Assembly (NCBI GenBank): GCA_027946365.1 | Contig: JAPEUQ010000004.1 | Span: 496,001-560,000, forward strand | From: Kalmusia sp. IMI 367209 | Taxonomy: Eukaryota; Ascomycota; Dothideomycetes; Pleosporales; Didymosphaeriaceae | Length of the DNA: 64,000 nucleotides | Direction: 5' to 3' | Part shown: positions 10,713 to 21,400 of the stretch, piece after piece | How positions within the stretch are numbered: the first letter of the stretch is position 1 | How the letters are laid out: each line of letters opens with the position of its first letter | Made by a program: the position numbers and the translations under genes | The notes under the pieces: generated by a model | The model's database searches: none | Told to the model about the DNA's origin: nothing | The model's input: the letters and a program-made list of their open reading frames with translations, nothing else

Positions 10713-13545
10713 ACGCGCGAATGATGAAAGCAAGGCCACGTGGGGGGTGGGGTGGTATAGTATTCAATAACCTTGTGCCACACGCCACTCGGAGGGGGTG
10801 AAGTGGCTGCGGCGCATCACGCTCTATACCATATAGACGGCTTGTAATGAAAATCCAAGACATATTGAGGAAAGGGATGTTTGCGTTTGCTTGTGAGTCG
10901 AGATTTGCCATTTTACGATTGACACCTTGTGATGTCTACGAGGGCGTGCGGTGTGGGGGCATGTTCGTCAAACTACTGTGAATCAGGACAGGTCCTAGCC
11001 CTTACCTGACGACGAGGCTTAGGGTTAGACACGGCCGTTTCCTCATGACGCATATGCAGGCTTCTGAGCGCTCCTGCGCTCTGGTGGCTGGGCGAGCAAG
11101 GGGAAGACCTCTCAGAGAACGAGTAGGTCTTGGCAGGGGGAGATATGCAAGTCTTGCGAGGGGTGCATTTGGTCCTCTTAGCGCTTCTCAGTCTTCTTTT
11201 TCCCCTGAAGCGGGACACGCGCTGGGAGGCGGAGATGGCGGTATTTGCTGCGGCTGAGTCGGATGCAGAGCAGCACGCTTGCATGCCATGTGGGGCGTGT
11301 ACGGTCTGCAGGAGTGGAGGGTTTGGATGGAGCGAGAGGTCTGGAGGCGGTTTTGAAGCTTGTCCGTCGAAGAAGAGATTAAGTTGACGTGGAAGGTGAG
11401 AATGTGGGTTGGCTGTTTTCGGGACGAAGGTTGTTTTCGGGACGAAGGTGGAGGGGTGGGTGGGAGTTGAGTTTTCTCTGGATCTGGGTATTAGCGGTGT
11501 GAGTAAAAGAAGACAAGGTATATGTGGACGAGCGTGAAATGCAGGCTTTCCCCGAATGGCAGGAATAAGAGACTGGTTGTGGAGGCGGGGTTACGGGTGT
11601 GAAGATGTAGCACGAAGCGATGGAGGAATGATGGGGCGGAAGGTGTTGTATGTAATGACGTGCTTGGTGTTGCTATGCTTAGTGTTTGTGATTGGCAGAA
11701 GAAGGTGTAGACTGAGATCATCGAGGAAGTTGGAAGATGTACTAGATAGGAACTTTCCCCTAGAATATGAACTGCAAATTGTTCCCTTATTCAGGATTCA
11801 TGGCGTCTGTGTGAATTTGTTCTGCTGGCAGAATAGATGGCGGGAGGGAGGCGGATAGAGTGTCTTGATACTGGGGAGGGGACCAAGCTGATAACGAGAC
11901 AAGGCTACTTTGGAATTACAGGAGTGCCTGAATGAAGTAAGAAAATTACAATTCCTCGATCATTGAATAGTTCGGGTACATCTAGATATAACCTTTGAAG
12001 ATATGAATTGAGGTAGATATATACGGACAAAGCTGTTTCATAAACTACATTGGTGATAATTGGGTTGCCTAGATATATAGCATACATGGAGCTTTGAGCA
12101 TCCATAGTATTCCCCAGAGCCAGATGATACTTAACAGTACAACTCACAGATAATTACTTCCCAGTGGAAAGGAAAAAGAAAAAAAGGAGCGCAGCTTGAC
12201 GACCGTGTGGATCCTTTCAGATAGACTCTAGACACTCTAGACCAATACACCGTTAACCTCCCACCCCTTCCCCGTTATCTTCGTTTGGCCAGATAATCAA
12301 ATCGCTCTACCTTCACCCAACCCAATCAGTCCACCTCCCATCTAGCGGCAAAAGCACCACCCCAGCAACCTCAGCTCAACTCACACACCCGTGCCTTCCT
12401 CCCCTGCCCCTTCGCTCACCTCCGCTCCACCCCTACCCATCAGACCCACACTCTACCACGCGTAACAAAACAGTAACAAAACCAGCACCTCATCAACCCG
12501 CACCAGCCCCCCCGTTAGTTGCCCAGGCCTACGACTCACGACCCACCGCTCGAATGGGAGAGTAGCCGTGCGTGCGCCCCAAAACCGGCACGGTCTCGTC
12601 CGCGGCTCTGTCGACCCTGCATGCGTGCCCAACCACCAGCCTCGAAGGCGAGGTGAAAAAAAATATGAAACCGCAACTGGTTCTGCTTGAGGGAGGGAAG
12701 AAAAAAAAAGTTTCTGCAGACGCAACTCAATGCGCGTTAGTGCGATGCAGGGTCTTTTTTTGCGCAATGCATCTGGCATCATGTAGAGAGGCGTTGATAT
12801 GCTTTTTGAATATGCTTGTAATATAGGGCTCCTTACGAGACGGAGAAACCGTCTTCCATGGTATAGTACTCGCTACTATGGGGTGTTTACTATGAGCAGG
12901 GCCAGACCACGTGAATTCACGCCCCCCTTTTGTAAGCTGTAAAGCCGTATATGCAACTGGGCTTCACATTGGCAGCGCGTCACGAGACGAGGAGTTCGCC
13001 ATGCTACTACAAAGCAAACGCCCGCCAGCATGTGAAGACGCACTGGTTCAGTGGCGGTGAGCAATGTCCAGGCCCAACGGGGGCTGTGGCTAGTGGCCGC
13101 AACCCACACGTGCGAAAGGGTCTTTGACTATGGAACAAGCTTTCCGAACACTAGTTCACGAATGGTGCTGAAAAGGTACAAAATATGGGGCGCTAACGGA
13201 GCAGATCGGAGGGCTGACGAGCTGCTTCTCGAGAGGGGGAGCGGTTAGTTGACGAGGAGAGGGGAAAGAAGTGGAGGTCGGTGATCCCTCGGCGCTTTGC
13301 AGTGTCAGCATTTGGGGCGGGTGCAAGGAGAACCGGGAGGTTGAGACTGGAGCTGGAGTGGGCCGAGACAGGTCGTGAGGGGGAGAAGGATCCTGCGCGT
13401 GATTTGAGGTTGGTTGGGTTGAGAGAGGTTTGATGCGGCTCGGCATGGGAGCCGAAAGTAGTTGTCGGGCTAATGGTAGAGTGGACGCTTGAGCCTCCCT
13501 ATGTGGGTGCATACAGGTAACCCCACCACGGGAAGACCTCGGGCG
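10713..13545. other. Gene-free region left of the AT-rich block
   Basis: 2.8 kb of ordinary-composition DNA. I see no conserved reading frame or RNA gene. It holds an 18-bp tandem duplication at 11414-11449 and a C-rich stretch at about 12,280-12,460. Short ORFs on both strands have no protein-like character. Confidence 0.5.
11414..11449 (+). repeat. 18-bp tandem duplication (2 copies)
   Basis: The unit TGTTTTCGGGACGAAGGT occurs twice, head to tail and without mismatch. Probably replication slippage. Confidence 0.85.
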
Positions 13546-13582
13546 ACCAGAAAATTTTTCTACACTAGTAGATCTTAGTAGG

Positions 13583-13606
13583 CTAATAAATTTATTAGTC
13601 GGGTTA
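13583..13606. repeat. Left border palindrome followed by GTCGGGTTA
   Basis: A perfect 16-bp palindrome CTAATAAATTTATTAG (13583-13598) abuts the 9-mer GTCGGGTTA (13598-13606). The same 9-mer, in the same orientation, occurs at the right border (18418-18426). Confidence 0.5.
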
Positions 13607-16600
13607 AGTTTTTCTTAGTCGTATATCTTTTCGCTTCCTTCTTCCTCTACGCCAAGTCAATATAGGAATAAACTATTCCTAACTTATTCTTATAGAAATC
13701 TTCCTCTATATACTGCCTTAATAAATCTATATTAAGATAGTAGAGATATTACGGCTTAGTAATAGGGTTTATAGCTCTTATTATATCTATAATATATTAC
13801 TAACGTGTTCTAACTATTATAGGTCTTCCTATTAGAGCTTATAGTTCTAATGATAGCAGTAGCGATAATAGAGATACTAATAGTAATATAGTAACTATAG
13901 AGAGAGGGAGGAGGAAAAAGATTAATAAGAGATTAATAAGGAGGAGAGAGATAAAGTATATAACCTATTCCTATACTATTTAGAATACGTTCCTAATAAA
14001 TTAGAATAATAATATACCTATTACTATCTTTATATCTAGTAACCTGCCTCTTATAATAGTAACTATTATATAAGTTACTCTACTACTAGAATACCCCTAA
14101 ATAAGTATAAATAGGTATACCTTTTATATTTATATAAGGTAAAATCGTCTATTAATAGAATAAATACTAGAAGATATACTATATATATAAACACGTTAGT
14201 AACTAGTCTATAATATATTTCTAACCCATTAGGTGCAATATTATAAGAAATAGAAAGGCCTAGGTAAGTAAATAATATTCCTCTATTTAGATAGGCTAAT
14301 AATTAGGCATTAATATACCTATATAGATATAAAATATTACGAATACCTTAATAATACGTTAATAATATTCTCCTATATATATATTACGCCAGAGACTTAG
14401 GAATAGATCCAAAATACTGAATTGATATATATAAAAGAGAAATAGATAAGAGAAAGAAAAAGTCTATAAGGTATATATTCTAAATAAATTAAGAATATTA
14501 TTCTAACTAATATAGCCTTTATACTATACTTATAGCTTAATTTGTGAGTGGTATCGCTTGTCCTAATACTAAGGACACTTATAGGCTACTATTAAAGCCT
14601 TAGCAAAATGTCATAAGTTTACTAAAAAGTTAAGAATGTATTCTAATCTATTTAGAGCCTTTCTAGCTATTAGGTATAGTATATTAGCTATATAAGCTGG
14701 CACTGGACGATATAATAGACTAAAAATATTTTTTAAAATCCTATATAATAAATATTATATAGAACACCTTTAGAAGCTATTCTTAAGTAGTTTACCTACT
14801 AGAGGAGATCAATCAGATACCTATGCGGTAATTCTATCTATAAGGTTAAAACTTAGAAACTATAATTTATATTTCTATCCTTATTATATTCTAAACGCGT
14901 TCATAACCTATATACTAGATATTAATTATCTATAAGGCCCTAGGAAGCTTTCTAGGGTATACTATAACATAGAGTTTAGTATACTTATTCCTACTAATCT
15001 TATTAAGAACCTATTCTATCTATTTATATTATATAGGGTCCATCACCATGCTCCACCTCCTCCTAGTAAGCTACCTAAGCTACTTATTTAGGAGATAATA
15101 GATCTAGTTAGAAGAGTAAATAATCTAAATCTAACTATTAATAAACTATTTATAACCTATTTCTATATTATTACTAATATATTTCTAACTAGCTTTATTT
15201 CTTTATAGCCCCTTCTTAGACGAATTCTATTAAAAGTATAATAAATTATCTTTTAGCCAGGTTTATATAAGCCTTAATAACCTAGATCGACTATAAGCTA
15301 TAATCTATTAAGAAAAGCTTATTATGTTTTTATTTAGTTAAGATATTGTAGGCGTGTAATTTAAAATGTAAAAAAGATACTAGGATCTTAATAAAGTCTA
15401 TAATGGATTTATAAGTTATTTAGAATCTATTTTAACGCTTTCTAAGGTTATATCTATAAAATCTTCTCTCATAAGCTTAATATAATAATCCTTACTATAC
15501 GAAAGTAGTAAACTTAGGTTCTAGTTAGTCTCTCTATATTTTAGGTTAATCTTTTACATAAAAAGAACTAGATATGGCTAGAAAAGAGCTTATAGTGGCA
15601 TATTTCAATAAGTCTTATAGGAAATATATATGAATTTATTCTAAACATATTATTAACTATTTATATAATTAGTATTTATACTTACCCAGCTCTATATTAG
15701 TTTAGATAAGTAGAGATTATATTCTAAAGCTTTTTAAATACTATTTAACTAGGTAGAGCATCTTATATAGACACCTATTAAGTGGAAATATATTCACTAA
15801 ATAGGTTTAATTAGAATTACTATTAATATAAATGGGAAGTAGATAGGCGGTAAGTATTTTAAAACTAAGTAATAAGTCTATTCTAATTATATTCTAAAGG
15901 GTTTAAAAGGTATTTATATACTATTAATCCCTTAACTATAATTGGCAGTGGTAGCTTTACCATATAATTAAGTTCTATAAAGCCTACTTTAAAGAGATAT
16001 TATATAAGTTATAAATGGGTATTTAAGTACCCTACTTCTATTTATTATAAGATAGAAGCTCTACTTACTATAGAGATATAGGCTTAGTAGAATAAGCTTT
16101 ATTACCTACTTATATATAAGTCTATTGTTTTAATAGGTTCTAAACGGCTTTCTAATATATTTACTAATATTTAAGGACCTAGCTATCTCTAAATAGATAA
16201 AGAATAAAAATAATTATACCCTTATTATAGGCCTTAATAAGAATCTTACCTTTATAAGTAGAGAGTCTTAGTATAAGCTTAAGGAGACATTAAACCATAT
16301 TAAATAGTCTAGTAAAAGTCTTATTTATATAGTAAATAATTATGCTTACTATCTACTATTATAATATAAGTTATTCTAGAAGGGGTTATTAACGTATTCT
16401 AAAGTTTATAGGGTAATAAAGCTTAATAATAAAGATATTAACTAAATACTTACCTAGAATAAGATAGATATATAATATAGTTATTAAGCTACCTCCTATC
16501 TACTTACTATAGAATAGAATATAAAGAGAAAGTAAGAAATCTACTATATACTTTTAGAACCTATTCCTAACGTTTAGAATAAAAACGACAAAAGTCTTAC

Positions 16601-18383
16601 TACTTTAAAGATAATAAGAATTTAGCTAAAAATAAGAAGAAAGCTTTACTATTTTAAAGCTTATTATCTAGCTTTATAAGGCCCGTACAAGATTAAAACG
16701 TATATAGATAGTAGTTAAGAGATCTCTATTAGGTTTATAAGCTTTATCTTCTTTATTATTAAGCTCTCAACGCGTTTAGATCTCATTTAGAATACTATTA
16801 TAAGAGCCCTTACTATAACATTAAGCTATTTAGTAAAATCTTAACACCTAAACTAGATAAACTAAGCTTAAGCTTTAGGAAAAGGAGGCTGATGTAAAAA
16901 GATTAGAATTAAAGAATATAAAGCTTAAGCTAGAGCTAAAGATAATAAGAAAGATATTAAAAAAGTAAGATTATATTTAGAATATATTTATAAGCCATTT
17001 ATATAAGACTTTAAAATAATAAAATAGAGATCTTAAATAAATATAAATAATAATAAAATTGAAAATATAAATAGCTAAAAATCATAATAAATTAGAGAAT
17101 TATAAATTAAGTAATTATTATTAAGACAGAGGCTAGCTATCCAGCTATTTAAAATATATTCTAAATAGTTTAAGAACCTAACTAGTAAGGAAAAGGGTAT
17201 CTAAAGCTAAAGCTAAACTAAGGTAAAACTAAAATAGGTTAAAAATCTATTTATAACTAGTTTCTTTATTTACCTACCGCTTTACTATCTATAATACTCT
17301 TATTATCCTTAGATTTACTATTCTCTAAGTTATTATCATCTTTATGGCCAGTCCAGTTATAGTAGAGATAAAAATAATAGTTCTTTAAAAATATATAGAC
17401 TAGAAAAGGTTAGGAATAGCTTTAGAATAGGTTAAGAATACTTACTATTAGAGAAATTATTCTTATAAAACGCGTATAGGACTTAACTACTATATTTTTA
17501 ACCCTATCCCTTATTACATCCCTATTAATCTATAAAATATATTAGAAACATAATATAAACCTTTTAGAATAGAATCTATATTACCCTTAGATATACCTTT
17601 AGCCTTATTTATATAATTATAGACTAGAATCTTTTATTTTTTAGCTAGTAGCTTTTTTAGAATAACTTTAGAACGCTTTATAGATAGCTTTAACCTAAGG
17701 GTCTTCTTATAAGGAGGGGTAGTAGAGTTAAAATATATTAAAAACTAGTTAAGGTTAGGTCCACTTTATAGTAATCCATGATAGCCTTATACTAGGCTAT
17801 CTTAATATATAAGTAGATATTTAGAATACGTTAAAAAGATAATATATCTTTAGTAGCACGAATTTTCTCTATACTTAGGTTTCCAATTACTATTAACTAC
17901 CTAGGGTAATACTTAGGTAATATTTTTTAATATAGTTTACTAATACGCTAAGCGTCTATAGCTACTTCTAAATATATTTAGAATAGGTTAGTACATCCAT
18001 TATTATAAGTGCCTAGTCTAGAATATATTCTAAATAGGTTAAAGATCTGTTACTTACCTATAAAAACGTCATCCTTATATATATAATATTTAAGCTCACC
18101 TAAGTATAGTACCTTATTATCCTACTAATTATAAGAATATATTCTAAATAGGTTAAGAGCTTAATAGGTTTTACTTTAAAGGCAGTAATACTACTAGGTA
18201 GACTAGATAACTATATATAGCGTATGTATAGGCCCTATATATAACATGATTAGAACTCGTTGTAATAGCTATTAGGCGTACTTATAAAGGTAGAAAGCTA
18301 TTTTAATATAATTATAACGTGTTTGTAGAGTTGGGTGGTAGTGTAAGAGTAAAGGTTAATGGGGTTAAAAACTGTGTGGTCGG

Positions 18384-18426
18384 CTTAGCTAAAATAGCTA
18401 AGCGAGCTTTTAGCGTGGTCGGGTTA
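18384..18426. repeat. Right border hairpin and GTCGGGTTA
   Basis: CTTAGCTAAAATAGCTAAG (18384-18402) can fold into a hairpin with 8-bp arms and a 3-nt loop. It is flanked by GTGGTCGG on both sides (18376-18383 and 18415-18422). The right copy continues into GTCGGGTTA, the 9-mer also present at the left border of the AT-rich block. Confidence 0.5.
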
Positions 18427-18430
18427 TCTA

Positions 18431-21400
18431 CAACCTCCCTGTGTCGCACATGCTAGCATGTTGATGCTAATAGTCTCTTTGTTTGGTAATATCGTCGTGC
18501 TTTTCTTTCAGCAGGCGTGCTCTCTCTCGGGAGGCCCGAACGCACGTGAAAGCTGCGCAACATCCGCGCGTCAAAGCCGGATCTACTCCGGACCTCAAAT
18601 CCGCGAATCACCAGCCACGCAAGCGGCAAGCCTGGTCCCGTGCAACCACCCGTTCGGTGCTCCTGGTCCATCGCGCGGGCAAAAAGGCTTCTGGAAGACT
18701 TCTACTAGCGGCTGACTGCATCGCGTGCAGAGAAAATCTGCGCGCGGCGCTGGTAGCCGGCCGAGAGGCAAAATAACGCGCGTGAAAGTGGGGTTGGCCA
18801 GATAACGAACCACAGTTGCGATGCAAAAGAAAAGGGAGGTTGGATAGTGGAGCAAGGTGTAATGCATGAGCGAGAAACCCATCAGCGGGAACTAAGGATA
18901 GGTCGAGCAGAAGTTGGCGTTGTTGCGCGTTGTGAAAAATGCTCGGATGCCAGCCTCAACAGGTCCACAGGGAAGTATGGCATGCAACCCTCAGTCGCAA
19001 CGCGAACCCACCGCCCCGACGACGAATTTTCGTCAGAGATTGGTGCCTGATGCATGAGCGGTGTGCTTGTGCTGTCACTGAATCGTCTTCAATTGATTGC
19101 GCGTTCCTCCCACTCTTGTTGGGCATGTCAGTAGATTGTGCTCCGGATTGCCCATTTCAGCAGCTTGGAATTGGTACCTGCATACCGATAGCGCTGATCG
19201 CTGCACTCGCGAATCATCGGTCACGCTCATGCCAAACCTTGCGCAGGGTCGCGGATCATGACGACAGGTATCGCGATTACGCTTTTCAAGGATGGCAATG
19301 CTTCGTAGAGGAAGGTTTCAACCTCTTACAAACCTTGTCGATTAAGTTGGGCGGCCTGGGTTTGCAGGATGACCTTGGTCGGGTTTCGAAACGGTTGAGG
19401 TTATCCTTTGTATTGTCGATCAATTGGCACCTGGCCTCGAGTCGAGGGCGCTCAGACTCAGCCCTACGGGTGCTTTTGCCGCGCGCTGATCTGGGGATGG
19501 TCTGGGGAAAGTACCGCGCTTGTACACGGGGCACCTGACATTTGTGAAAGGACGTTCCCTGTGCACCCCATTCCATTACCCGATAGCAGCTTGCCTATTC
19601 GCCTTGGAGCAGCCCGGATCCAGGTCCGCCGTCTGGCCTTGACCTGGTTGTCGTTTGAATCGCCGTCGTCGAGTCGCGCGGATATTGATCGCCGTTTTGG
19701 GAATCCGGCGCGATGGATTAACGTTTACGCTACATCGGGGAAGCGGTTGACTGTTGCGAGAGCCTCACTGTCCTCTCATCAGGCGTGCCTCTGGTAGTCG
19801 GGCCGTGGGAACTTGACAACCGTCGCATGATCACGGCCACGCGATCATGAGACTCTAGCAGCAACCTTTCATACCGGTGCCACAAGGAAGCCGTTGTATG
19901 GTATCATGGTAGCGGAAGGCTTCGATCGCCCTGTACGAGGCAGAAGCATGAGCGCCGAACCATGCCAACTCCCGCTCATGGGCCAATGTCGGCACGATGG
20001 GAGGCACATGCTTTCCACCATTCACATGTGCCCGGAGCACAGCAGCCGTACAGCGTCCAGCTGATAAATATAGGCAAAGGGTATGGCGCCCAACAACGGG
20101 TCATATACCGAGAGTTGCCCCGCAGAAGGTTTGAACAACGACTATGGTACCCCGACCCGCTGCACGAGGCTTACATGGCGCATAACGTTCACGGATCCGC
20201 ACTCGGGATGTGGACAAGCGGGCTTGTGATATTGCGGGGTGCAAGCCTGTGAAGCCCACGCGGCTCAGAAGCTACGGTACGGTAATGTCGTTTGGGTCTG
20301 GCAGCTGATAAATTCGGTGCGCCATAGCGGCCGGTCGGAGGTGTAAACGGGGATATTAGCAGCTGAAAGACACGTGGATATGGAACGTTGTGTATTGTAC
20401 AGTATTGAAACCTGGGGTCCAGCTTCAACGTCAACTCCACGTTTGGCTGGAGAAAGTGTACCATGGATGAAGCTCCGCGTAGTAGCGGGTATAAGCCGGG
20501 ACTGTTGCGCACACCTCCGCACACTGAGGTGTTTTGCATCGGAGGCTGGCGGATAATGTTTTATCCACGACGAGGCAATGATCTCCTGGCCATGCTGAAT
20601 TGGACTGGTAATGGGGCCGTCAGTGCTGTGTCATTGAGGATCGGTAGATGGTTGAATACTGAACACCAAAAATCAGCTGATTCACTGAGATGGTCTTCTG
20701 CATGCGGAAACAATTGCCACGGTCGTCCTAGCGCTCACGGATGTATTGTTGTCTTCGCTGGTACACTAGAGGTATCTAATACGACGCATTGGGCCTAAGG
20801 CAACGATCAACATGGGAAAACGTGGAAGCCACACGATCATACCATGGTTCCAACGCGGTGGGAAGCATACTCAATTACACTCATCGACCTCATATAAGAG
20901 CTTCTCTAGACTTTATACGGCTATACATCATCAGCATCGTACACAGTAGCACTGCTCATGGACTTGGTAGTGGGTGAATGAACATGAGTTGGTTCGGGTG
21001 AAAGTGGCGCAGGCAAGCATTGCGGAACCGTAAATATTCGGGGAAGCTATCCCACTCAATTGAATCTTCTTCAGCAGCAGTGGCATTGTTGATCTCTGAC
21101 GCCGATGAATGATATCAATGTTTGCCTTGGAACGGTAGCTGCGCTGTTTGTCTGGTTCAGGGTCTATTCGACAACGGGTCCCCGTAGGCTCGGTCCGGTC
21201 TGCAATGTATTTATGTGGTCTGCATCGTCATACTACCGCTGCAAACGACATGGTCGCCACAAAAGCACCTGGTAATGTGGAGGCAACCATTAGTAAAAAG
21301 GGAACCATAGGTGGATCGTGTACTAATATGTGGAAACATGTGGGGAAGATAGCCTGACCTGGAGGACAAGACGGCAACGGCTATTGTAGGCTTGTCTGAG

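Larger units (their letters stand above)
13550..18430. repeat. AT-rich block with RIP signature, degraded repeat
   Basis: About 4.9 kb with abrupt borders, very rich in TpA and nearly lacking CpA and TpG (many 60-base rows contain none or one), which is the classical product of repeat-induced point mutation. No open frame of 60 codons exists from about 13,513 to 18,452, in contrast to the rest of the window. It was presumably one or more transposons, but I could not recognise the class. A motif resembling TTCTAAACGCGTTTAGAA recurs throughout, and palindromes lie at both borders; see findings. Such blocks are normally packaged as H3K9-methylated heterochromatin. The RIP reading rests on composition only. 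Confidence 0.85.

Noticed and set aside
13550..18430. Assignment of the AT-rich block to a named transposon class, including a Helitron from the right-border hairpin
   Set aside because: No transposase or reverse-transcriptase motif survives, there is no CTRR end after the hairpin, and no clear terminal inverted repeats were found.
18939..19538. 199-codon ORF in the gene-free flank
   Set aside because: Random-looking composition, no domain, no splice or promoter context, and overlapping frames on both strands are equally long.
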